A DNA stretch of 10,398 nucleotides. It comes from PVC group bacterium. GTDB lineage: Bacteria; Verrucomicrobiota; Kiritimatiellia; SS1-B-03-39; UBA6053. The notes beneath the pieces are model-generated. The model saw nothing but the letters and a program-made list of their open reading frames with translations. It ran no database searches and was not told where the DNA came from. A program made the translations under genes and the position numbers. Shown here one piece after another: positions 1 through 7,474 of this stretch. The stretch lies in contig PXAS01000207.1 in NCBI GenBank assembly GCA_003565815.1, positions 1 through 10,398 of the forward strand, written 5' to 3'. Every line of letters starts with the position of its first letter. The stretch's first letter is position 1.

Positions 1-1
1 G

Positions 2-1039
2 GAATTGGAGGACAGCGACATGTCCTTCAGCTACCATGACATCACCCGGGACTACGCCTACGCGGGGACCGGCGTCCGGGGTCTTTTCCCCACCTGGCGC
101 AATCTGACCTCGGGACCGCACTGGAAACTCATCGCCGAACTTCGCCGTTTCGGAAAAATCGGAACCGAAGCCTTGCACAGTGGCGAGGCCAAGTCCCTGT
201 CGTTGGGCAAATTTCTGGAACAACATCAATTTTCCGACCATTTCCGCGATTGCTACCTCTTTGCCATGGGAGCGGCCATCTGGTCCTCTCCCCCGCAAAA
301 ATTGTCCGAATTCCCCGCCGAACCCTATCTGCATTTTTTTCAAAACCATGGTTTGCTGACCCTCAAGGACCGTCCGCAATGGCGCGTGGTCCGCGGCGGC
401 AGCCAAAGCTATGTGAGAAAGGCTTTGGACCGCCTCAAAGCCGAAGTCCGCGCCGGTGACAGCCCGGAACGCATCTTCCGACGCTCGGAAGGGGTCACGC
501 TTTGCTTTTCCGACGCTCGGAAAGAGGAATTTGACCATGTGTTCATTGGCGCCCATGCCGACGAGGCGCTCAAACTGCTGGGCGATCCGGATGAGGCGGA
601 GAAAAAACGGCTGGCGCCATGGACCTATCAGCCCAACGAAGTGGTCCTCCATACTTGGGAGGACGTGATGCCGGAGCCAAAGCCATGCTGGGCGTCTTGG
701 AATTTCGCCCGGGAAATCGGCTTCGACCCCGGCAAGCCGGTAAGCGTCAGCTACTGGATGAACCGCCTGCAAAACCTGAACACCCAAAGAAACTACTTCG
801 TGACCCTCAACCGGGTGGGCGACATCCCCGAAGACAAGGTCATCAACCGCACCGTGTTGCACCATCCGCAATACACCCGCGAGGCCATGGACACGCATGT
901 GCCCCTGCGCGAACACAACGGTGCCCGCAACACCTGGCTGGTGGGCAGCTATTTTGGATTCGGGTTTCACGAGGACGCGGTCTGTTCCGCCGTGGAGGCC
1001 GCGGAGGCTTTTCACAAAAAACTTGCAGGCGTCCAATGA
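2..1039 (+). CDS. FAD/NAD-binding amine-oxidase-like protein (COG2907 type), 5'-truncated by window edge
   Basis: C-terminal part of a predicted FAD-dependent oxidoreductase of the flavin amine-oxidase fold, of the kind usually found beside DUF1365 and a cyclopropane-fatty-acid-synthase-like gene. The reading frame is open to the first base. The first possible initiators (TTG at 5, ATG at 20) lie inside a conserved segment (EDSDMSFSY), so the true start is upstream and the N-terminal Rossmann GxGxxG region, roughly 70-90 residues, is missing. Visible family signatures are an internal YWMNRLQ segment followed by FVTLN (about 753-810), and the C-terminal FAD-binding stretch GSYFGFGFHED (about 943-975). 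The stop overlaps the next start as ATGA, indicating translational coupling to DUF1365. By family context it is thought to act on membrane phospholipid acyl chains together with its neighbours; the exact reaction is inference. Family assignment is strong, substrate uncertain. Confidence 0.86.
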   Translation, partial: ELEDSDMSFSYHDITRDYAYAGTGVRGLFPTWRNLTSGPHWKLIAELRRFGKIGTEALHSGEAKSLSLGKFLEQHQFSDHFRDCYLFAMGAAIWSSPPQKLSEFPAEPYLHFFQNHGLLTLKDRPQWRVVRGGSQSYVRKALDRLKAEVRAGDSPERIFRRSEGVTLCFSDARKEEFDHVFIGAHADEALKLLGDPDEAEKKRLAPWTYQPNEVVLHTWEDVMPEPKPCWASWNFAREIGFDPGKPVSVSYWMNRLQNLNTQRNYFVTLNRVGDIPEDKVINRTVLHHPQYTREAMDTHVPLREHNGARNTWLVGSYFGFGFHEDAVCSAVEAAEAFHKKLAGVQ

Positions 1040-1869
1040 ACAGTCAATTGATGCGCGGCGCGGTGGAACACGAACGCCTGCATCCGGTCCACCACCGCTT
1101 TCGCACTTCCGTGGGCTTTTATGTGTTCGATTTGGAGGAATTGGAAACGCTGGACCGGGAGGTCCGTGGCTTTGCCCACAACCGTTACGCCCCTTTGAGC
1201 CTGCGGGACCGCGATTATTTGGACGGCTCGGAGCGTCCGTTGCGCGAAAAACTCGAACCGTGGATTGCCCGCATCGCCCCTCCCCGTCCGGTGCGTCGCA
1301 TCCGCCTGGTCACCGCCGCCCGCTGGTGGGGCAAAGTCTTCAATCCCGTGAGTTTTTACATTCTCGACGACGAGGACCAAGTCCCCCTGGGATTGATCGC
1401 CGAAGTGAACAACACCTTTGGTGACCGGCATGTGTACGCCGTGCCGCTGTTGCGTCCGGCGGGAGAAAAAGTTTCGGGCGCCACCCATGCCAAGGAATTC
1501 CACGTCTCCCCATTCAACGACATGAACGGGGCGTATCAATTCAGCCTGCGTGAATCCGAGGGAGAGCTTTATCTTGGCGTGGATTTGTACAAGGACGGGG
1601 AAAAATTTCTGTTGGCCTGGATCGAAGGGGCCGGGGAGCCCTTGACAAGCGCGTCCCTTTTGCGGCAATCCCTCCGGCATCCGCTACAACCCTGGCTGAC
1701 CCTGCCCAAGATCATTTGGCAGTCGATTTTCCTGAAATTCAAGCACAAGCTTCCGGTGTTCAAACGACCGGAACCCACCCACGTCAACACGCTGATGTCC
1801 CGGAAGGTTCTTCTCGGGGCGGGCGGCGGCGAAGAAGGCGAACCCACATCCAGGCCGTGCCGAAAGTGA
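1036..1869 (+). CDS. DUF1365 family protein (COG3496)
   Basis: Protein of 277 residues, normal for DUF1365. The ATG at 1036 sits in an ATGA overlap with the upstream FAD gene, which decides the start. Recognisable parts are the N-terminal HxRxxPxxHxFRT-like segment (EHERLHPVHHRFRTS), the RIRLVTAARWWGKVFNPVSF block with its conserved NPVSFY (about residues 109-115), EVNNTFGDRH, and KEFHVSPFND followed by a Y-x-F segment. The function is not established biochemically; the family recurs in operons with COG2907 FAD proteins and CFA-synthase-like methyltransferases, which suggests a role in fatty-acyl chain modification. The usual methyltransferase does not follow. After the expected family end near KRPEPTH, about 28 extra residues rich in Gly/Glu/Arg read into the 3' end of the opposing glycosyltransferase gene, so that tail is probably not conserved. 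Confidence 0.9.
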   Translation: MNSQLMRGAVEHERLHPVHHRFRTSVGFYVFDLEELETLDREVRGFAHNRYAPLSLRDRDYLDGSERPLREKLEPWIARIAPPRPVRRIRLVTAARWWGKVFNPVSFYILDDEDQVPLGLIAEVNNTFGDRHVYAVPLLRPAGEKVSGATHAKEFHVSPFNDMNGAYQFSLRESEGELYLGVDLYKDGEKFLLAWIEGAGEPLTSASLLRQSLRHPLQPWLTLPKIIWQSIFLKFKHKLPVFKRPEPTHVNTLMSRKVLLGAGGGEEGEPTSRPCRK

Positions 1870-2827
1870 GACTGCCGGTGAGAAAATACAGCAGATGCAG
1901 GGGGATCACGCCGGCCGCGAAAACCAGCCCCCGCTCCCGCGCGAAAAATCGGTAGATCTTCAGATTGAGGCCCACGGCGCAGACGAGCGCCGCCAAGGCA
2001 CCGAAAACGGTCAAAGCGGGCGGCGGCCCGTGGGGAAGCAGCGAAAGGAAAATCAAGGCGACCGCCAAACAAACCAAAGCCCCGCTCCATCGTCCGGCCT
2101 GATCGACATTCAAGTCGCTCACTTCATCGCCCCGCTCCAAAATCAGCAAGGACCAAGGCCAGGCCCGGCAGCGGATATCGGTGCGCAGCATGGGAAAAAG
2201 CCGCCAGGATTTCAAGTGCTTCACTTGCAGGGATTTCTCCAGGCGTATGCGATGTCCCCGACGGTGGAGACGCAACCCGAATTCGATGTCCTCGACGGAG
2301 GGTTCGGGATAGCGTTGGGCGTCGAATCCCCCAATCTCGAGAAATACATCCCGCCGCACCGCGCCGCATCCGGCCCAGAAGGTACGCGCCTCTACGTTGG
2401 CGTGTTGGTGAACGACATGGTGGAGTAGGTTCCGGTACTGGGACACGAAACGCGGATCACCGGGGGAAGTATCGTAGGAGCCAAACACCGCCGCCAATTC
2501 CGAATCCGCTTGAAAACATCGCGCGATTTTTTCGGCGTTGTCCGGCTCGGTGACCACATCCGCGTCGAGAAAACAGAGCAGATCGCCGTCCGCCGCCCAC
2601 GCCCCCCGGTTCCGGGCGGCGGCGGGACCGGAACGGGTCTCCATGCGCAGCACCCGCACCTGCTTGTGCGCACAAATTTCGACGCAGTTGTCGACGGACC
2701 CGTCATCCACGGCGATCACTTCATCAAATGGGGGAGACGCGGAGCGAATGGCTTCCAAACAAGCGCCCAAGGTGGAGGCGGCATTGCAAAAGGGGACGAT
2801 CACGGTGATGCGGGGAGGATCATTCAT
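1784..2827 (-). CDS. Family 2 glycosyltransferase with C-terminal membrane segments
   Basis: 347-residue inverting GT-A glycosyltransferase that should transfer a sugar from a nucleotide-sugar or dolichyl/undecaprenyl-type donor at the cytoplasmic membrane face. Motifs in order: ITVIVPFCN (7-15), VDDGS (40-44), GPAAARNRG (67-75), the metal-binding DAD (88-90), WAGCGAVRRDVF (151-162), GGFD (166-169) and the catalytic ED (179-180). The segment after the active site (HLKSW, then DI..RAWPWS) and the His-rich LLHHVVHQH stretch belong to a recognisable GT2 subfamily. Three hydrophobic segments follow in the last 110 residues, then a basic tail. ATG at 2827 is chosen because it forms an ATGAATGA overlap with the upstream gene's stop and has a G-run upstream; an in-frame GTG at 2863 would overlap by 44 nt and add 12 residues. 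Its 3' end overlaps the DUF1365 gene by 86 nt. The acceptor and sugar are unknown. Confidence 0.9.
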   Translation of the reverse strand: MNDPPRITVIVPFCNAASTLGACLEAIRSASPPFDEVIAVDDGSVDNCVEICAHKQVRVLRMETRSGPAAARNRGAWAADGDLLCFLDADVVTEPDNAEKIARCFQADSELAAVFGSYDTSPGDPRFVSQYRNLLHHVVHQHANVEARTFWAGCGAVRRDVFLEIGGFDAQRYPEPSVEDIEFGLRLHRRGHRIRLEKSLQVKHLKSWRLFPMLRTDIRCRAWPWSLLILERGDEVSDLNVDQAGRWSGALVCLAVALIFLSLLPHGPPPALTVFGALAALVCAVGLNLKIYRFFARERGLVFAAGVIPLHLLYFLTGSLTFGTAWMWVRLLRRRPPREEPSGTSAC

Positions 2828-4538
2828 GCCTGAACCCCCGCCGGGGTCCCGCTTCGGGATCACGGAAATGCACCCCGCAGGGCGGGATCAATGGATAGGT
2901 CATGGCCCTGGGGCCGTCCAGATACGCGCGGGGATCTTCCACATGGCGGGTATCGGGTTCCACGGTGCCGGCCACATCATCAAATCGGATGCGCGGCGGG
3001 ATCGGAGGCCGCAACAGCCGGTTTCCGTCATCCGGAGCCAAACGGCCTTCCCGCACCGCGTCGCGCACCCGCTGGGCACTCTCCGTCCAGCCGGGCAGGC
3101 TGAGCCCGAAGAGGATGGCCAAACAAGCGATGAACGCAAGCGCCCCTGCCATGGGGGGCGAAAATTTCAGCCGTTGGATTTTGACGTTGAGCCCCGGACC
3201 GTACAAGGGAAAAAAAGCGCAGGGAAGAATCACCAGATATCCCCAGCCGAAGCGAACCGACGGTGCCCGGGCCCACATGAACGCCACCCCGAAAATGCCC
3301 GTGAGCAAGAGGGGGGCGAGATCGGGCAAACGCCGGCGATGACGCAAAAGGACACAGAGCAGAAAAACCACCCCGGCCAAAAAATAGGCGAATCCGATTT
3401 GGTGGGTGACATCCAAGGACAGCCAACGCCGGAGCCAATCCAAACTGGGCGAGGGGGCGGCCAAGCGGCCGGGCTGCCCCCAGTGGGTAATTTCCAGAGC
3501 CTGATGATGCCCCATTGTCCAGGGAAGATTCAGGCGCCAGGGTCCGGGATACATCAGGAAACCCGTCACCACAATGGAGGCCGAGAACCAAGGGATCAGC
3601 AAGGCCGTAAAGGTGCCGCCGGTGACGAAGGCGCGGAGGCGAAACCGGCAGGAAATCAGGTAGAGCACGCCCGCGACCGCAGGCACGGGGATGGCGGAAA
3701 GTTTCACACTGAACAACAGCGCGCCCATGAACAGCGGCAACAACCGCGGGTCGCGAAACCCGCTTGGCGGAACCGCACCCGGGGAATACACCGTCAGCGC
3801 GGTCCAGGCCACGATCAGAATATACAGGAGAACCGCGAAATCGGCGGTGCTGCCCACGGGAAAGCCGAGATAAACGGGAAACAAAACGCCGACGCTCAAC
3901 GCGGCGGAGACAAACCAGTCCGCGGGGTCCCCCCGTCCCCGCAAAACCCGGGTGGCGGCCATCCGGAGATGGGCGAGCATCAAGAAAAAGGCATATCCAT
4001 TGGCGACCACGCCCACGCGGCCGGAGAGCGGACCGTGGTTGAACAAAGCCGGAATTGCGAACCAGGAGGAAACAAACCCGAATCGGTCATGGATCAACCC
4101 CAAACCGGGCACCAGACCCACCCGCGACATGATTTGAATCAAATCCAAATGATACGCCAGCGCGTCCCGATTGCTCATCGGCTGGGCCACGGCCAGGGCG
4201 GCGCCCAAAGCGAGCAACGGGGTCATCAAGCCCCCCGAACGGTATCCGCGGCGCAGAAGGCGGAGACAATCCCGCCGAAGTTCCGCCCAAAGCAGCAAGG
4301 CCATTCCGCATCCCAGTGTCAGCGCCAACCCGGTGATCGGAGTGATCGGCGCAAAAAGCGACCAGACCAGAAGCAACCAGGCGAGCAGGAGCAGACCCGT
4401 CCACAGCGCCCGAAACAAATGATTTTCCTCCCCGCCCGCGGAATTGCCGGCCTCCACCCGGAAGAAGCGCAACGCGGCCGCACCCAAAACCAGAGTGAAG
4501 CCCCCCAAAACCGACCAGACAATGAGCAAAGACAACAT
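2820..4538 (-). CDS. LIC_10190-like polytopic membrane protein
   Basis: 572-residue integral membrane protein with roughly 11-12 hydrophobic segments. I recognise it as resembling the LIC_10190 family, whose hallmark is an extracytoplasmic-loop sequence of the form YH...(I/W)...G-VPGLG..H.R.GF.SSWF; here it reads YHLDLIQIMSRVGLVPGLG (129-147), then HDRFGFVSSWF (150-160). The C-terminal soluble tail of about 85 residues ends with PLIPPCG....DPEAGPRRGFR, which resembles the end of that family, so the protein looks full length. Function is unknown. The first-loop acidic residue (D125, in SNRDALAYH) and the topology recall GT-C-fold lipid-linked sugar transferases, but that is inference. The ATG at 4538 is chosen because GGGGAAAG lies about 8 nt upstream; an in-frame TTG at 4574 is less likely. 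It is first in a two-gene unit with the GT2, overlapping by 8 nt, so the two proteins probably work on the same glycan. Confidence 0.82.
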   Translation of the reverse strand: MLSLLIVWSVLGGFTLVLGAAALRFFRVEAGNSAGGEENHLFRALWTGLLLLAWLLLVWSLFAPITPITGLALTLGCGMALLLWAELRRDCLRLLRRGYRSGGLMTPLLALGAALAVAQPMSNRDALAYHLDLIQIMSRVGLVPGLGLIHDRFGFVSSWFAIPALFNHGPLSGRVGVVANGYAFFLMLAHLRMAATRVLRGRGDPADWFVSAALSVGVLFPVYLGFPVGSTADFAVLLYILIVAWTALTVYSPGAVPPSGFRDPRLLPLFMGALLFSVKLSAIPVPAVAGVLYLISCRFRLRAFVTGGTFTALLIPWFSASIVVTGFLMYPGPWRLNLPWTMGHHQALEITHWGQPGRLAAPSPSLDWLRRWLSLDVTHQIGFAYFLAGVVFLLCVLLRHRRRLPDLAPLLLTGIFGVAFMWARAPSVRFGWGYLVILPCAFFPLYGPGLNVKIQRLKFSPPMAGALAFIACLAILFGLSLPGWTESAQRVRDAVREGRLAPDDGNRLLRPPIPPRIRFDDVAGTVEPDTRHVEDPRAYLDGPRAMTYPLIPPCGVHFRDPEAGPRRGFRHE

Positions 4539-4623
4539 ATGCGTGGCTTTCCCCGAAAAAATCGAAACTTTCAATCATTATCTCTGGTCATTTCTTGCCG
4601 CGGTGCTAGTCCGCTTTTCAAGT
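4539..4623. promoter_or_regulatory. Divergent intergenic region between the two glycan transcription units
   Basis: This 85-bp gap is the only head-to-head intergenic region in the window and must hold the start signals of the LIC_10190-like/GT2 unit and probably of the rightward operon. On the minus strand a GATAAT at 4582-4577 is a reasonable -10 element, but no good -35 is seen 17 bp upstream. A transcript start near 4571 would leave a leader of about 30 nt with GGGGAAAG before the ATG at 4538. On the plus strand I see no convincing sigma-70 pair, and the ATG at 4624 has no clear Shine-Dalgarno. Compact divergent spacing would allow co-regulation; this is inference. Confidence 0.35.
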
Positions 4624-6141
4624 ATGAAGGAACACCATTGCAATACACTGATCATCGGCGCCGGTCCGGCGGGCTTGACCGCGGGCCACGCCCTCGGCAA
4701 AGCCGGACGGCACGTCACGGTTTTGGAAAAAGACGGCATTGTCGGCGGAATTGCGCGCACGGAAACCCACGACGGATACGCCTTTGACATCGGCGGCCAC
4801 CGGTTTTTCACCAAAGTGGATGTCATCAACGATTTGTGGAAAGAGCTTCTGCCCCCCGAAGACTGGATTTCCTGCAAAAGACTGTCCCGCATCTATTATC
4901 ACAAAACTTTTTTTTATTATCCCCTGCGTTTGGGCAATGTGCTCACGGGGTTGGGCCCCTGGAACAGTTTTTTGATCCTGATGAGTTACCTGCGCGCCCG
5001 GATCGTGCCCCATCCCAAGGAAGAAACCTTTGAAGAGTGGGTCGTCAACCGCTTCGGCCAACGCCTGTACGCCACGTTTTTTCGGTCCTACACCGAAAAG
5101 GTTTGGGGCATTCCCTGCTCGGAAATCCAGGCGGACTGGGCCGCACAACGCATTCAGGGCCTTTCCTTTGTCAGTGTAATCAAAAACGCGCTTTTGGGCT
5201 CCGTGGCCGTGAACAGCAAAAGACAAATCAAAACCCTGATCGACTCTTTTGAATATCCCCGCCTCGGACCGGGCATGCTCTGGGGAAGGACGGCGGAGAA
5301 AATCAAGGAATTGGGCGGCGAGGTCCGCCTGAACACGTCCGTGGAGCGCATCCAGATGGACGGGAACCGCGTGGTGGCCGTGGAAACGAATGGCGGGGGA
5401 ACCCGGGAACGCTGGACGGCGGATCATTTCATCTCTTCCATGCCGTTGCGGGATTGGGTCGAAGCCCTGTCCCCCCCGCCCCCTCCGGAAGTCCTGCAGG
5501 CGGCCAAAAACCTGAAATACCGGGATTTTCTCACCGTGGCCCTGATGATCAACCGCGCGGAAATTTTCCCGGACAACTGGATCTACATCCACGATCCCGA
5601 CGTCAAGGTGGGGCGGGTACAGAACTTCAAAAACTGGAGCCCGGAAATGGTCCCCGATCCGGACAAAACCTGTCTGGGTCTGGAATATTTCTGTTTTGAG
5701 GGCGACGGGTTGTGGTCCATGGACGACGAGGCGTTGGTGGCGCTGGCCGGGCGCGAACTCGCCGAAATCAACCTCGTCCGCGAATCTGAAATCGAGGGGG
5801 GCGTGGTCATCCGCATGCCCAAGGCCTACCCCGTGTACGACAATTTGTACGCGGAATCCGTCCGGGTCCTGCGGGCATACATGGAAAGCCTCTCCAACGC
5901 GCAAACCGTGGGACGAAACGGCATGCACCGCTACAACAACCAGGATCATTCGATGCTGACCGCATTGATGGCCGCCCACAATGTGGGTGGAGAAACCCAC
6001 AACCCCTGGGAGGTGAATCTCGAGTCCGACTACCACGAAAACAAAGGCCCCGGGGACGCGGCCCGGGAGAAACTGTATCGGGATCTGGCCTCCACCCAGC
6101 CCCCGGTGCCCAAGCGAAAAGAAACGCGAAAAGAAGAATAG
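4624..6141 (+). CDS. FAD-dependent oxidoreductase, UDP-galactopyranose-mutase/protoporphyrinogen-oxidase-like (PRK07208 type)
   Basis: 505-residue flavoprotein, soluble or membrane-peripheral. An N-terminal FAD-binding Rossmann motif is intact: LIIGAGPAGLTAG with G12, G14, G17, and the ribose-binding acidic residue E35 in VLEKD, followed by GG (41-42) and DIGGHRFFTK (55-64). The latter motif is shared by UDP-galactopyranose mutases and amine-oxidase-fold proteins common in surface-polysaccharide loci. Further family segments are FRSYTEKVWGIPCSEI, VWG-containing, and a C-terminal block with HRYNNQDHSM preceding the last FAD-contact helix. It lacks the close sequence features I would need to call it a true UDP-galactopyranose mutase, so the reaction is unassigned: a redox-neutral sugar rearrangement or oxidation of a glycan or lipid intermediate are both possible. 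ATG at 4624 is chosen because Rossmann sequence begins six residues later; it heads the rightward operon, and the flippase starts 16 nt beyond its stop. The last residues are a highly charged KRKETRKEE tail. Confidence 0.88.
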   Translation: MKEHHCNTLIIGAGPAGLTAGHALGKAGRHVTVLEKDGIVGGIARTETHDGYAFDIGGHRFFTKVDVINDLWKELLPPEDWISCKRLSRIYYHKTFFYYPLRLGNVLTGLGPWNSFLILMSYLRARIVPHPKEETFEEWVVNRFGQRLYATFFRSYTEKVWGIPCSEIQADWAAQRIQGLSFVSVIKNALLGSVAVNSKRQIKTLIDSFEYPRLGPGMLWGRTAEKIKELGGEVRLNTSVERIQMDGNRVVAVETNGGGTRERWTADHFISSMPLRDWVEALSPPPPPEVLQAAKNLKYRDFLTVALMINRAEIFPDNWIYIHDPDVKVGRVQNFKNWSPEMVPDPDKTCLGLEYFCFEGDGLWSMDDEALVALAGRELAEINLVRESEIEGGVVIRMPKAYPVYDNLYAESVRVLRAYMESLSNAQTVGRNGMHRYNNQDHSMLTALMAAHNVGGETHNPWEVNLESDYHENKGPGDAAREKLYRDLASTQPPVPKRKETRKEE

Positions 6142-6157
6142 CGCCCGGGTACGAAGC

Positions 6158-7474
6158 ATGCGGTTTTTCCAAAACATTCTGCGGTTTTTGTGTGGGAGCC
6201 CCTCCCATTCGTGGCTCACCCGCTATTCGGTCAATGTCGGCTGGAATTTGGCCGCGGGCGCATCGGGCTTTCTGACCGTGGTGCTGGTGGGCAGAATTCA
6301 TGGCACCGGGGCGCTCGGATACTTTGCCCTCGCCCAATCCCTGTTGGTCTATGGGGAGGTGTTCACCCATTGGGGCTTTGGGGCTTATGCGATCACCCAC
6401 GTGACCCCGCGTCCGCGCATGCTGGCGAACATGGTTCGGAACGTGATCCGCCTGCGAATTCCCATGGCCCTGTCCGCCTATCTCATCCTCTGTGCCCTCA
6501 CCGGTTTCGTTCCCGCATTGCGGGGGGCCTTCGGCATGACCGCAATCATGGGACTGGTGGTCTTCGTGCGCGCGGTCTGCCCCGTGTGGACGGCCCAGGC
6601 CCTGCATCAAAGCGGGGTGTTCATGGCCATGAATTATTCGGCCGCATGCCTCACCCTTCCGCTGATGGGACTGGCGTATCTGGTGACCCCAAACCTCCAT
6701 GGGGTGGCGGTTGCCATTCTCGTGGCCAATCTGATTCCCCTGCTGGGCACTTGGATTTGGCTCAGAATACAAACCCGGACGCAGGATCTCGGTTCGCTCC
6801 CGGCGCCCGCACCCCGCGCCTTGCTTCGCGAAGCCTCTCCCATCGGATTCACCCGCTTGTTTCGCGGATTGAGTTTCAGTTTGGACCTGACCCTCGTGGG
6901 GCTGTTTCTCAGCGACGAGGAAATCGGACACTACACGGCGGCCTACAAGGTGTTCCTGTTCATGTTGTCACTGGTCATCGCGTATTTCATCCTATTGTTT
7001 CCCCGCATGGCCGCCAGCGCCGCCCGATCGCGCCAGGAACTCCTCGCCGAATTCCGCGGCTCGTTGATCCGGATTGCCCCCTGGGTGCTGGCCGCATGCC
7101 TGGTGGTTTGGGCATTGGCGCCGCCCTTCATTCGCATGGTTTTCGGTCCGGATTTTCTGCCCGCGGTGCCAGCGTTGCGATGGTTGCAGGCGGTGGTTCT
7201 CGCCACGGTGGTGCATTCCCATTGCCACCAGTTGATGCTGGTGCTCGGGAAGCAAAAACTGGACATGGTTCTTACCTTCGTGGCCGGCGTTTCCCACATT
7301 CTTCTGAAAGCCTTTCTCATTCCCAGACTCGGCCTCATCGGCGCCGCCGTCGGCGGCGCCATTGCCGAGGTGGGGCTGGTCCTGGCCTATGTGTGGTTTA
7401 TTCGCCGCATGCTCGCAACCCCGCTTTCATCGATTCCGCTTGCAGAAAACAATCCAACCTCTTGCTCCCCATGA
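6158..7474 (+). CDS. Wzx/MVF-type oligosaccharide flippase
   Basis: 438-residue polytopic membrane protein with about 12 predicted transmembrane segments, the expected size and topology for polysaccharide flippases of the MOP superfamily. These export undecaprenyl-linked oligosaccharide across the inner membrane. Supporting features are the N-terminal repeat-unit segment (VGWNLAAGASGFLTVVLVGR, about 27-46) followed by GALGYFALAQSL, a mid-protein segment starting the second half (SPIGFTRLFRGLSFSLDLTL) with IGHYTAAYK after it, and the C-terminal GLIGAAVGGAIAEVG typical of the last helix pair. Charged residues are few and lie mainly in loops. It is not labelled wzx because sequence alone does not separate Wzx from related teichuronic or O-antigen flippases. 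The stop forms an ATGA overlap with the next gene, indicating coupling to the Gfo/Idh/MocA protein. Start ATG has a weak GAAG upstream; no polymerase gene is visible next to it. Confidence 0.9.
   Translation: MRFFQNILRFLCGSPSHSWLTRYSVNVGWNLAAGASGFLTVVLVGRIHGTGALGYFALAQSLLVYGEVFTHWGFGAYAITHVTPRPRMLANMVRNVIRLRIPMALSAYLILCALTGFVPALRGAFGMTAIMGLVVFVRAVCPVWTAQALHQSGVFMAMNYSAACLTLPLMGLAYLVTPNLHGVAVAILVANLIPLLGTWIWLRIQTRTQDLGSLPAPAPRALLREASPIGFTRLFRGLSFSLDLTLVGLFLSDEEIGHYTAAYKVFLFMLSLVIAYFILLFPRMAASAARSRQELLAEFRGSLIRIAPWVLAACLVVWALAPPFIRMVFGPDFLPAVPALRWLQAVVLATVVHSHCHQLMLVLGKQKLDMVLTFVAGVSHILLKAFLIPRLGLIGAAVGGAIAEVGLVLAYVWFIRRMLATPLSSIPLAENNPTSCSP
7340..7360. repeat. GC-rich inverted repeat inside the flippase gene
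   Basis: GGCGCCGCC (7340-7348) and GGCGGCGCC (7352-7360) are perfect reverse complements with a 3-nt GTC centre. It is coding sequence for the Gly/Ala-rich GAAVGGA stretch near the flippase C-terminus, has no U-tract after it, and is probably composition-driven rather than a terminator or a binding site. Confidence 0.5.

Noticed and set aside
619..1035. Upstream in-frame extension of DUF1365 into the FAD gene
   Set aside because: The residues are out-of-frame shadow of the FAD protein; the ATG at 1036 gives a normal family N-terminus and an ATGA overlap.
2538..4787. 749-codon plus-strand open frame opposite the LIC_10190-like gene
   Set aside because: Composition is Gln/Arg/Gly/Pro/His-rich without any domain pattern, typical of the antisense shadow of a GC-rich hydrophobic gene; the minus-strand frame has membrane segments and family motifs.
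4618..6219. 533-codon minus-strand open frame opposite the FAD oxidoreductase
   Set aside because: Antisense shadow: no recognisable motif, while the plus strand carries an intact Rossmann motif and conserved family blocks.
7340..7360. Possible intrinsic terminator hairpin
   Set aside because: It lies inside the flippase coding sequence, has no T-run downstream, and the operon continues without a gap.
6190..7470. Long in-frame upstream extension of the Gfo/Idh/MocA gene, running through the flippase region
   Set aside because: The extension is low-complexity Arg/Pro/Gly/His sequence out of frame with the flippase; homology-like sequence begins just after the ATG at 7471, which overlaps the flippase stop.
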